This document shows, in pieces, positions 8,231 to 16,504 of a DNA stretch of 26,185 bases. How positions within the stretch are numbered: the first letter of the stretch is position 1; every line of letters starts with the position of its first letter. The position numbers were made by a program, and so were the translations under genes. The stretch is from CAZTWC01 sp964617105 [NCBI: uncultured Myxococcia bacterium]. GTDB taxonomy: Bacteria; CAZTWC01. Under the pieces are notes generated by a model, which saw only the letters and a list, made by a program, of their open reading frames with translations, did no database searches and was not told the DNA's origin. The stretch lies in NCBI GenBank assembly GCA_964617105.1, contig CAZTWC010000017.1:1-26185 (forward strand), read 5' to 3'.

Positions 8231-8401
8231 TCTATTTGACTATAGCAATTCTTAATAGATTTTATCGATGTCAGTAAAAAGTGTAACAGATTGACGAATT
8301 AACCAGGTTCATGCCGCGAAGGCAGGTTTGTCATTTTGGGATCCAAGCATTTACCATTAAAAACGTTAAGAATTTCAAACCTGTTTGAGGGCTTATGGGA
8401 C
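8231..8401. other. Non-coding region between palindrome and SpoIID-like gene
   Basis: I see no gene here. It holds a small TGCC/GGCA hairpin (8312-8324) in a context resembling common bacterial intergenic repeats, and an 8-bp inverted repeat, CAGGTTTG (8323-8330) with CAAACCTG (8376-8383), whose arms are 45 bases apart. No convincing terminator for the minus-strand gene was found. Confidence 0.4.
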
Positions 8402-10108
8402 TCAATAATACTTCTGAATAAGTGTTTCTGAAAAATAGTGATGTAGTATCTGCTTGTAATTAAATCCCAATTCTGCCATACCCATGGCTCCCTGTTGACA
8501 CATTCCCACTCCATGCCCCCATCCGCCGCCTTTAACCAGGTACTTTACCGGGCTATTTTTTTCTTTCACCGGCTGGATAGTAAACATACCGCTATTCAGA
8601 TTGTTTAAAAATTTTCGCACCGGCAATTCTCGTAAGATACTGACCCGCTTGCTCTGTCCCAAAAAATTTAGTCCAGTAATGCGCCCACCGTCAGCCCGAT
8701 CAACTATCTGGATATTTTGCAGCCGGTCAAATTTAAATTTACTTTTTAGCGCTCTTTCCATCTCCTGCTGGGAAAAATAGTTTTGCCAACGAAATTTACT
8801 CTCCTGGAAATATTTTGAATAGCGGCAAAAAGAGGGTGGCGAAATATCAAGCCACTGTTCGATTAGATCGGTTGAGTGAAGTTGCCTGTTATAGTGGCGG
8901 ATTACCGGAAGTAGAGTGGGCGCAAAAGGAAGTGGGCCGGGATAATCTTCCGGGTTAGTAATAATATCAATTTTGCCCTGTAACGCTTTTGACGGCGGTT
9001 CCGGCCACACCTGGTGATTATCTTCAGTATGACCGCCACAACAGGAGGAATATACAGTTTGCACCACTCGATTATTCTGAACCACCAATTCACCCCTGGT
9101 GGCTTCCACTGCCGCACTAGTGGCAGGAGTTTCCCTGGGCAACCCGCCGTAGACCTGGCAATGCTGCAAATTACAAAAATGATAGGGTTCCGTGGCATGT
9201 TCACGTCCCAATTTTGAAAATATCATCCCCCTAGCCGCGATAGCCTGTGCTTTTAAGGCGTTCTCCGATGCTGACGCAAAAATCTCCGCAGCCACTACCC
9301 CTTTCAGCAAATCTTCCACTTTTACCAAATTTACTGCAGTTAAAAGTCCGGATGAGCCAGAAGTCAATATTATTTGACCCCGGTATTTTCCATTTTTCTT
9401 TTTATCTCCAGAAGCCAAATCTTTAGGTTGGGTAATTGCCAAATGAGTCTGACAGGAAACTACTTTAAAAAATGATGCAGATAACCTCAAATCCCTGTTT
9501 AAGGACTGAACCTCAAAACTAGAGTTAGGGGGTTTGATAAGAGCCTTATAGATAAAAGGTGAATGGCCAAAATCGATAAAAATCTTTTGCATGGCTGACG
9601 CTACACTTTTAGCCCTGGGGGATTCCTTTATAGAAACATAGTACCGCCGGTTATCTAACACTTTGCCCCCTAAAGCAAAGAGTGAACCCACCTCAATTAG
9701 TTTGACTGAAAATCCTCGCTGGCGCCATTGTTTAATAAAATTTTTTCCATCTTCATCCAAAGGATAATTTACACTACCAACCACCAGATGAAACTTTACT
9801 CTTCCCTTCACTCTCCGGGCGATTTTTACTCTGAATTTATCCTTGGGACTGATAATTCTGACCAACTTTTTCCCGTTGGCAGCCGGGTATTCCAAACGGC
9901 AACCGTTAGAAAAGAGCAACTCCTTCTGCTCCCGGGCTATCATTACGGTGACTAAAGGTTCCCGATTTTTAAATAGCATCATAGGCGAAAACAAAAAAGA
10001 CAGGGTGCTCTTCTGGTAATTATCTTCGCTTTCCGGGCCGCCATGGGCAAAAACTGGGGACAAAAAGAGTATAAATAGGATATTTAAATTGATAATTTTG
10101 CCTCTCAT
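8402..10108 (-). CDS. SpoIID/LytB-domain protein, exported
   Basis: Related to SpoIID (a lytic transglycosylase that cleaves stripped peptidoglycan) and to the amidase enhancer LytB. The 568 residues start with a signal peptide (1-22, cleavage near FAHG), followed by an unassigned region of about 240 residues; residues ~100-175 resemble a SPOR-type peptidoglycan-binding fold, which is uncertain. The SpoIID core is clear: VVAAEI (271-276), LKAQAIAARG, TRGELV, YSSCCGGHTE (353-362) and the C-terminal GGGWGHGVGMCQQGA (527-541). Expected location is the periplasm, remodelling cell wall. Many non-sporulating bacteria carry this domain, so it does not imply sporulation. It is divergent from the hybrid kinase gene with 49 bases between them. 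No strong ribosome site is seen before the ATG. Confidence 0.88.
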   Translation of the reverse strand: MRGKIINLNILFILFLSPVFAHGGPESEDNYQKSTLSFLFSPMMLFKNREPLVTVMIAREQKELLFSNGCRLEYPAANGKKLVRIISPKDKFRVKIARRVKGRVKFHLVVGSVNYPLDEDGKNFIKQWRQRGFSVKLIEVGSLFALGGKVLDNRRYYVSIKESPRAKSVASAMQKIFIDFGHSPFIYKALIKPPNSSFEVQSLNRDLRLSASFFKVVSCQTHLAITQPKDLASGDKKKNGKYRGQIILTSGSSGLLTAVNLVKVEDLLKGVVAAEIFASASENALKAQAIAARGMIFSKLGREHATEPYHFCNLQHCQVYGGLPRETPATSAAVEATRGELVVQNNRVVQTVYSSCCGGHTEDNHQVWPEPPSKALQGKIDIITNPEDYPGPLPFAPTLLPVIRHYNRQLHSTDLIEQWLDISPPSFCRYSKYFQESKFRWQNYFSQQEMERALKSKFKFDRLQNIQIVDRADGGRITGLNFLGQSKRVSILRELPVRKFLNNLNSGMFTIQPVKEKNSPVKYLVKGGGWGHGVGMCQQGAMGMAELGFNYKQILHHYFSETLIQKYY

Positions 10109-10157
10109 GCTATATTTATCCCATGTATTTTCATGTTTTGCAACCTCTTAGACCAAA

Positions 10158-13100
10158 ATGAATTTCCCCATGAACACTGGTAAAAATAGACTCTTTATCC
10201 TGGTATTTTCCCTACTTTTTCTCCTGGTTATAAATCAAAATGTTTTTGCCTTGAATCCTAACAAATCGATCAATCAGTATGTTCTCGATTCCTGGCAAAT
10301 AGAAGACGGACTTCCACAAAATTCTGTCCGGGCTATCACCCAAACCAAAGATGGATATATCTGGCTCGGCACTCAAGAGGGTGTGGTCAGATTTGATGGG
10401 GTAAAATTCACAATTTTTGATAAAGCCCTCATCAAAACAATAAAAAGTAATGAGATCAGAGCGCTGCTGGAAGATAGCCGGGGCAATTTATGGATCGGCA
10501 CTTTTGGCGGAGGATTATTACAATATGATGGTAAAAATTTTATCCATCACGGCAAAAAGAGCGGCTTGAACGGCAGCCAGGTGCACGCTCTGGCCGAAGA
10601 TGGCGAAGGACATATCTGGGTAGGAACCGATTTGGGACTATACTGCCGTTTATTGGATATTTTTGAATCGATCAATTTAACATCTTCCGACCAAATAAGT
10701 GAAGTTACCGCCTTATTGCCCACCGGCCGCAATCAGATGTGGATTGGCTCCAGTAAAGGCTTAAAATTTTATAATGGCAATCAAATACAGGACTATAAGA
10801 GTAAAAACGATAATCCACTTTTTAAGGGACCGGTGCACTCCCTACTGATAGACAGCCTACAAAATATCTGGGTAGGGACCTTTGGTCATGGTTTAGGTAA
10901 AATTGGCAATAATCAGGAAAAGATATTTACCACCGCCCAGGGATTGGGTGACGACAAGATTACAGCACTTTGGCAAGACCGGGAAAAAAATCTGTGGATC
11001 GGCACTTACGGCGGGGGAATAAACCGCTTAAAAAAGGATGGCGGGTTCGAATCATTTACCAGCCATTCAGGTCTGTCCGATGATATGATTACCGCCCTGT
11101 ATGAAGACCGGGAAGGCAGCCTCTGGGTTGGAACTACCAGTGGCGGGCTAAATAGATTCAAAGATGAAAAAATCACTGCCTTTACCAAAAAAGACGGGTT
11201 GTCCCATAATCTGGTGTTTCCTATCTATGAAGACCGGGAAGGAGATCTGTGGGTGGGCACTTATGGCGGTGGGCTAAACAAATACAGCCAGGGTAAATTT
11301 ACCTCTCTAACCACTGAGGACGGACTGACCGACAACTTTATTACTGCCATTCACCAGACTAAAGACAGGGCCCTGTGGGTGGGCACTTACGACAGTGGCA
11401 TCAATATTATCCGGGGAGACCAAATACAGGTGATCTCTACAAAACAGGGGTTGAGCAGCAATCTGATCTACTCTATCTATCAAGACAGCCGAAATAATGT
11501 TTGGGTAGGCACCAGAAAAGGGTTAAACCTTATCAAGCCCAACGGAAAGATAATTTCTTTTAGTAAAAAAGATGGGCTGCCCGATGAGGTTATCCGGCCT
11601 ATAATCGAAGATAAAAATGGGCATATGTGGTTCGGCACCCAACAGGGATTAAGCCGGTATGATTATCAGGATAATAAATTCAGTAATCTCGGCATTGCCA
11701 AAGGATTGAGCCACCCTCGCGTCCAGTGCTTTTACCTGGACCAAGATAATATACTATGGGCCGGTACTGCCGAGGGACTCAACCGCATAGAAAACGGAAA
11801 AATTACCGGTTTTACCTCCAAAGATGGTCTGTTTGACGACAGAATCATGCAAATCCTGGAAGATGGTCAAAATAACTTATGGCTGAGTTGCAACAAAGGA
11901 ATTTTCCGGATCAATAAAAAAGATTTACAACGGTTTACCAAAGGGGAAATTAGCAAAATCCCCCATCTGTCCTATGGTAAATCTGACGGCATGAAAAGCA
12001 GTGAGTGCAATGGCGGCCCCCAGCCTCCAGGCTGGAAAAGCCGGGACAATATTCTTTGGTTTCCAACCATAAAAGGAATGGTGCGCATCGACACCGAAAA
12101 TGTTACTGTCAATAAAACACCACCGCCAGTGGTGTTGGAAAAAGTGATGACTGACAACCAGACCATCGATTTGACTCCGCCTATCTCCCTGTCAGCCGGT
12201 ACTCAAAAAATCGAATTCCATTATACTGCCCTCAGTTTCATCAATCCCGCCAAAATCCGCTTCAAATACAAGTTAGATGGATTTGACAAAAAATGGGTCG
12301 AGGCCGGTGGAAGGAGAGTAGCCTATTACACCAACATTCCCCCAGGAAAATACTTGTTCAAAGTGATAGCCTGCAACAACGACAATATCTGGAACCGGAA
12401 AGGGAACACTTTTCCTTTCCAAATAGCCCCCCACTTTTATCAAACCAAACTGTTCTATTTACTTTGTGCTGTGGGCCTTATGCTCATTGGGGCAAGCATA
12501 TACAGCACCAGAGCCAGGCGGATGAAATTAAGACAGAGGGAGTTAGAGGCTTTAAGCCGAAATTTAAAAAAAGAAGTAGAGCAACAGACTAAAGAATTGA
12601 GAGATCAGAGAAGAGAATTAGCCCTATCCAACATCAAACTGATGGAACAGTCGGAAAAACTAAAAGAACATGCCCAGGATATTGCCGAATTGGATCGGCA
12701 AAAAACCTCCTTTTTCCAAAATATCTCCCATGAGTTAAGAACCCCGTTAACCTTGATAATAAACCCTTTGGACGAATATTGTCAGGAACATCCCCGGGAT
12801 AATCAGATGCAGATGGCAGCCAAAAATTCACGCCGCCTTTTACGTTTAGTCAATCAATTTCTGGATTTTCAAAAAATATCGGCCGGCAAAATGAATTTGA
12901 GTCTCACGCCAGTAAACCTGGTTCCTTTTATCGAGTCTATCTCGGAGTATTTCGCCCCCTTATGCAAAAGAAAAGGGCTACATTTTATTACCAACCAGCA
13001 AAAAAACCAGGAGATCTATATCGAAGCAGAGATAGACGCCCTGGAAAAAATCATCTTTAATCTTTTATCCAATGCCCTTAAATACACCCCCGAAGGGGGT

Positions 13101-14669
13101 AATATATTTCTGAATCTGGATCTAATCGACAAAGGACATAGCGGTAAATGGGTCATGCTCTCTGTAGAAGACACCGGTAACGGGATCAGTCCTGAGGAGC
13201 AAAATAAATTGTTCAAAATATTTTCTCAATTGGAAAATACCGTCTCTGATCAATACGATGGCACTGGATTAGGATTAGCCCTGGTCAAAGAATTGGCTGA
13301 AGCCATGAAGGGGAGAGTAGGGGTTGAGAGCGAAGTGGACAAGGGAAGCAAATTTTGGGTAATCTTCCCTGTCTATGAGGAATTGAGCGATGAAGTAACC
13401 CGTCGGGTAAAAATGACCCAATTCAGAGACTGGCATTTTGCCGACTCAACTGTGGTGATGCATACGGAACTCAACCAAGAAATTTACTCGGAATCGCCGG
13501 AGCAAACCGAATCCTTTAGCCGAGAGTTGATCTTGGTGGTGGATGATTTACCGGATATGCGCAAAATGATTGGCAACATTCTGACCAAAGAACATTACCG
13601 GGTGGTGACCGCTTCCGATGGTTCAAACGGAATAAAAGCAGCTAAGGAACATAACCCTAAACTAATAATCTGTGATTGGATGATGCCCAGGGTAACCGGA
13701 CCGGAAATGATAATAAAAATTAAGGCTGATCCGGAATTGAGTTCCATTCCCATAATCCTGGTGACCGCAAAAAGTGATGAAGAAAGCCGTATGAAAGGGA
13801 TAGAGATCGGTGCAGATGGTTACCTGGGCAAACCTTTCGAGGCCAGAGAACTGGTTTCTATGATGCAAAATCTATTGAATTTGAAACAAAAAGAACAGGT
13901 ATATTCCCAGGAACTGCAACTAGCTGCCAATCTGCAAAATTCAGTTCATCTGGAATTGAGTGGTGATTATCACGGAATTAAAATCTCCAGTTTTTATAAG
14001 TCTTGTAGCGAAGTGGGTGGAGATTTTATGGTGGTCAACGAAGTAAACGATAAATCACTGTTTATCGGCCAGTGTGATCTATGCGGTCATGGTCCCCAGG
14101 CTTCCCTGCTGTCCTTCTATTTACGTGGTGTGCTGGATTCAATTTTTGATACCCTGCCCGATCAAATTATGGAGCCGGAGTTGCTATTGCAGTATGTGAT
14201 CAGAAAAATGGATTACCAGTTGCGGGAAAAGATAGGGGACAGCAAATTCGCAACTTTTTTCTTCATCTTTCTGGACAAAGTAAAAAAGCGTATCTATTAC
14301 CAGAGCGGCGGCCATCCACCAGGTATATTGCGCCACCCATCAGGACAATACCAAATAATCCAGGGGTCCTCCCTACCCCTGGGTCTCTATGATCTTTTGG
14401 AAGATGAAGATCTTTCCGGACCAGAAATCCATAATCTGGAACTTCCGGAAAAATTTCTATTACTGATTACCACAGACAGTGTTTATGAACTTAAAGGCAG
14501 TAAATTTTTCGCCCCCATAGTGGGTCCGGAAAAATTTGTCCAACTAACCAAGCAATACATAGAACAAACCGAAAAGCCCGATGCTGAGGATTACGCCAAA
14601 TATTTCTTGGAAATCACTGGAAACTCCAGGTACGATGATGACTGTTCCGTGTTGTTCATAAGCGGATAG
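10158..14669 (+). CDS. Hybrid sensor: Reg_prop propellers, Y_Y_Y, histidine kinase, receiver, PP2C/SpoIIE phosphatase
   Basis: A 1503-residue membrane signalling protein. In order: signal/anchor (1-31); 14 two-component-propeller motifs of the W(I/V)GT..GG type between ~66 and 646, enough for two seven-bladed propellers; Y_Y_Y domain (~690-756); transmembrane helix (~766-783); coiled coil (~785-848); HisKA with phospho-acceptor H858 in ISHELRTPLT; HATPase with N-box SNALKYTPEGG, DTGNGI (1005-1010) and GTGLGL (1035-1040); receiver with D1129/D1130, phospho-acceptor D1173, T1203 and K1225; RsbU/SpoIIE-type PP2C with GGD (D1289), CDLCGHG (D1307) and DDD (1493-1495). All catalytic residues are intact. 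The propellers should be periplasmic and the enzymatic domains cytoplasmic. Such phosphatases usually act on STAS anti-sigma antagonists, but no STAS or anti-sigma gene is in the window. No clear Shine-Dalgarno precedes the ATG. Confidence 0.95.
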   Translation: MNFPMNTGKNRLFILVFSLLFLLVINQNVFALNPNKSINQYVLDSWQIEDGLPQNSVRAITQTKDGYIWLGTQEGVVRFDGVKFTIFDKALIKTIKSNEIRALLEDSRGNLWIGTFGGGLLQYDGKNFIHHGKKSGLNGSQVHALAEDGEGHIWVGTDLGLYCRLLDIFESINLTSSDQISEVTALLPTGRNQMWIGSSKGLKFYNGNQIQDYKSKNDNPLFKGPVHSLLIDSLQNIWVGTFGHGLGKIGNNQEKIFTTAQGLGDDKITALWQDREKNLWIGTYGGGINRLKKDGGFESFTSHSGLSDDMITALYEDREGSLWVGTTSGGLNRFKDEKITAFTKKDGLSHNLVFPIYEDREGDLWVGTYGGGLNKYSQGKFTSLTTEDGLTDNFITAIHQTKDRALWVGTYDSGINIIRGDQIQVISTKQGLSSNLIYSIYQDSRNNVWVGTRKGLNLIKPNGKIISFSKKDGLPDEVIRPIIEDKNGHMWFGTQQGLSRYDYQDNKFSNLGIAKGLSHPRVQCFYLDQDNILWAGTAEGLNRIENGKITGFTSKDGLFDDRIMQILEDGQNNLWLSCNKGIFRINKKDLQRFTKGEISKIPHLSYGKSDGMKSSECNGGPQPPGWKSRDNILWFPTIKGMVRIDTENVTVNKTPPPVVLEKVMTDNQTIDLTPPISLSAGTQKIEFHYTALSFINPAKIRFKYKLDGFDKKWVEAGGRRVAYYTNIPPGKYLFKVIACNNDNIWNRKGNTFPFQIAPHFYQTKLFYLLCAVGLMLIGASIYSTRARRMKLRQRELEALSRNLKKEVEQQTKELRDQRRELALSNIKLMEQSEKLKEHAQDIAELDRQKTSFFQNISHELRTPLTLIINPLDEYCQEHPRDNQMQMAAKNSRRLLRLVNQFLDFQKISAGKMNLSLTPVNLVPFIESISEYFAPLCKRKGLHFITNQQKNQEIYIEAEIDALEKIIFNLLSNALKYTPEGGNIFLNLDLIDKGHSGKWVMLSVEDTGNGISPEEQNKLFKIFSQLENTVSDQYDGTGLGLALVKELAEAMKGRVGVESEVDKGSKFWVIFPVYEELSDEVTRRVKMTQFRDWHFADSTVVMHTELNQEIYSESPEQTESFSRELILVVDDLPDMRKMIGNILTKEHYRVVTASDGSNGIKAAKEHNPKLIICDWMMPRVTGPEMIIKIKADPELSSIPIILVTAKSDEESRMKGIEIGADGYLGKPFEARELVSMMQNLLNLKQKEQVYSQELQLAANLQNSVHLELSGDYHGIKISSFYKSCSEVGGDFMVVNEVNDKSLFIGQCDLCGHGPQASLLSFYLRGVLDSIFDTLPDQIMEPELLLQYVIRKMDYQLREKIGDSKFATFFFIFLDKVKKRIYYQSGGHPPGILRHPSGQYQIIQGSSLPLGLYDLLEDEDLSGPEIHNLELPEKFLLLITTDSVYELKGSKFFAPIVGPEKFVQLTKQYIEQTEKPDAEDYAKYFLEITGNSRYDDDCSVLFISG

Positions 14670-14683
14670 AAATCATTTTTAAC

Positions 14684-14715
14684 TTGCAAAACAAAATGTT
14701 TAAGACTAATATAAT
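14684..14715 (+). promoter_or_regulatory. Possible promoter of the dksA-like gene
   Basis: A perfect TATAAT (14710-14715) lies 37 bases before the start codon. The best -35, TTGCAA (14684-14689), is 20 bases upstream of it, longer than ideal. The -10 is convincing; the -35 is weak. Confidence 0.35.
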
Positions 14716-14752
14716 AGCATAGATAACTGGGTAGAAAAGTCAGGAGGTTCAG

Positions 14753-15115
14753 ATGGAAGAAAAACAATTGAATAATTTCAGAAGAGTTCTTATTACTCAC
14801 AAAGAGGAATTACTGCGCAAAGCCAAAAGAACTCTTTATGAAGAAGCCGCCTTTGATACTAATGACTTACCAGACGAAATAGATCTGGCATCTTCAGAAT
14901 ATAACCAATCCCTGGTTTTCCGGCTCAGAGACCGGGAAAAAATACTGCTTAGAAAAATAGATAAGTCGCTTGGAAAAATAGATAATGGAGACTATGGTAT
15001 TTGCGAAGGGTGCGGAGAGGACATTTCCAACCGCCGCCTGGAAGCCAGGCCGGTCACTAATTTATGTATCCGATGCAAAGAGGAGGAGGAAAGGATCGAA
15101 AAGTCCTACGCCTAA
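14753..15115 (+). CDS. dksA: DksA/TraR-family zinc-finger protein
   Basis: RNA polymerase secondary-channel regulator, typically acting with ppGpp in the stringent response. The 120 residues show a coiled-coil N-terminus, a DxxDxA tip motif (D41, D44, A46 in PDEIDLAS) like that needed by E. coli DksA, a second coiled helix and a C-terminal C4 zinc finger (C84, C87, C105, C108) around CEGCGEDISNRRLEARP. AGGAGG lies just before the ATG. It is shorter than E. coli DksA (151 residues), as in many non-proteobacterial homologues; the tip motif argues for a DksA-like rather than TraR-only role. It is convergent with the FHA gene, with 33 bases between the two. Confidence 0.88.
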   Translation: MEEKQLNNFRRVLITHKEELLRKAKRTLYEEAAFDTNDLPDEIDLASSEYNQSLVFRLRDREKILLRKIDKSLGKIDNGDYGICEGCGEDISNRRLEARPVTNLCIRCKEEEERIEKSYA

Positions 15116-15148
15116 CTAACCATTTTGGCGCTAAAACAAAAACTATCT

Positions 15149-16372
15149 CTATCTAATTTCCAACCGGAATAATTGCTCGCCAATTAGAACCAAATCATTA
15201 TTACCAATCACCTCTTCTTTATTGATCTTAATAAATGTCCCATTAGATGAGCCCAGATCCTCCAAGAAAAAACTCATCTCTTCACTCTTCCTCAGCAGAG
15301 CATGTTTGCTGGACACAAAACCATCTTCGTTGAAAAGCACATCGCCAAAATCCCTTCCCAGGTAGTTATCATCCTTTTTTAGCAGATAACGACTTCCCAA
15401 TATTCCAGTTTCCACAATTGTGGTCAGCACTCCCCAGTAGCCCAGGTTGGGAGAACCACTAACAGCCGCATCATCATCCTGAGACTGAAGTTTAACAGTT
15501 TCCAGTTGGCAAGAAAAAACAATTAATTGGCGGCCAAGGCGAAAAAGATCGCCATCTTTTAATTCCACCGGCCCCTTTATACGGACAAAAACTCCATTGG
15601 TGCTATTTTCATCGCGGAGTATCAATTTATCATCTTTAAAAATAAAGGTGGCGTGAAGGGGAGAGATATACATATCCTCTTCAATTATTATATCCCCCTT
15701 TTGACGCCCTAAGGAGATTTCACTGGTCTGCAGATTGTATATAAACCCTTCCGAACCATCGGGGTTTATAGTAACCAGTCTGCCGCGGGGGCGCTTGGTT
15801 ACCGCTGCAGTGGCAATATGCATAAACTGAGTTCTAGCCGGTCCGTCTGGTGTAGGAACACCTCCCTCCGAATATTTGGCCCCACATTTGCCGCAAAAAA
15901 GAAAACCAATGGGCAATTCACCGCCACAGTTACGGCACATCCTGACTTCAGGAACCTCGGGTTGACCAGGGGCTTCGGTAGAGGATATCTGCTGTTCTGA
16001 AGTTGGGTGAACCGGCGAAGGTGGCGAAGCCTTGGGCTTCATAAAGTCTTCCGGAGAAAAAACCGGACCGGTCTCAGGGCTGGCAGTGAGTACAGGAGGA
16101 GCAACCGGGGGTGGCGGCTGCGGTGGGGCCTGCTGGATAGGCGGGGCAACCGGGGGTGGCGGCGGTAATTCTACTGGCGGTTGAGGAGTCCCCTTTTTCT
16201 GGGTTAGCAAAATAGGTTCCACTGCCGGTTGCTGGTCGGCATTGGCTGCCGAGATAGTGGCAAACTGGGTGGTGGGGAGGGGTTTCAACTTATCTTTCAA
16301 TTCATTTCCACAATCCAGACAAAAACTGAAAGAATCGGAATTTTCTCGGCCACAAGAACTACATTTAATCAT
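15149..16372 (-). CDS. Double zinc-ribbon, double FHA-domain protein
   Basis: Probable phosphothreonine-binding adaptor. Residues 4-21 form a zinc ribbon (CSSC...CLDC), 50-140 a proline-rich low-complexity linker, and 146-163 a second ribbon (CRNC...CGKC). FHA domain 1 spans ~198-290 (R223, S237, H240, N256/N259) and FHA domain 2 ~325-407 (R340, S354, H357, N377); both retain the phosphopeptide-binding Arg/Ser/Asn set. An 18-base direct repeat (16101-16118 and 16146-16163) encodes the duplicated PPPPVAPP in the linker. Start: ATG with GAGGGG upstream. No signal peptide, so cytoplasmic. Partners of such proteins are usually Hanks-type Ser/Thr kinases, but none is in the window. The exact role is unknown. 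Confidence 0.88.
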   Translation of the reverse strand: MIKCSSCGRENSDSFSFCLDCGNELKDKLKPLPTTQFATISAANADQQPAVEPILLTQKKGTPQPPVELPPPPPVAPPIQQAPPQPPPPVAPPVLTASPETGPVFSPEDFMKPKASPPSPVHPTSEQQISSTEAPGQPEVPEVRMCRNCGGELPIGFLFCGKCGAKYSEGGVPTPDGPARTQFMHIATAAVTKRPRGRLVTINPDGSEGFIYNLQTSEISLGRQKGDIIIEEDMYISPLHATFIFKDDKLILRDENSTNGVFVRIKGPVELKDGDLFRLGRQLIVFSCQLETVKLQSQDDDAAVSGSPNLGYWGVLTTIVETGILGSRYLLKKDDNYLGRDFGDVLFNEDGFVSSKHALLRKSEEMSFFLEDLGSSNGTFIKINKEEVIGNNDLVLIGEQLFRLEIR

Positions 16373-16434
16373 AACAACACCCCTCTAAGTTTTCTTCCTG
16401 GACTAGACCTGGTTGTGCCAGCAGGAAACTGGTT

Positions 16435-16480
16435 AAAAAAAGAATCCCCGGACCGGCAACTACGTCCGGACCGGGGATTC
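16435..16480 (-). terminator. Rho-independent terminator of the outer-membrane protein gene
   Basis: Left arm 16442-16456 (GAATCCCCGGACCGG) pairs with 16466-16480 over 15 bp with one A-A mismatch and a 9-base loop. On the minus strand the stem is followed by seven T residues. It lies 25 bases after the stop codon of the gene at 16505-17926. It is weaker as a plus-strand terminator (CTTATTT follows). Confidence 0.88.
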
Positions 16481-16504
16481 CTTATTTAGCACAAAAATTA
16501 AGTC

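Noticed and set aside
8030-8239. Basic 69-codon frame overlapping the HU 3' end and the palindrome
   Set aside because: The Arg/Leu-rich text comes from reading the palindrome and HU out of frame; no start signal.
8402-10108. Evidence of sporulation from the SpoIID domain
   Set aside because: SpoIID/LytB domains are widespread in non-sporeformers; there are no other sporulation genes, and envelope genes indicate two membranes.
15116-15148. Shared terminator between the dksA-like gene and the FHA gene
   Set aside because: Only a 4-bp CGCC/GGCG stem with a 14-base loop is present, with no U-tract.
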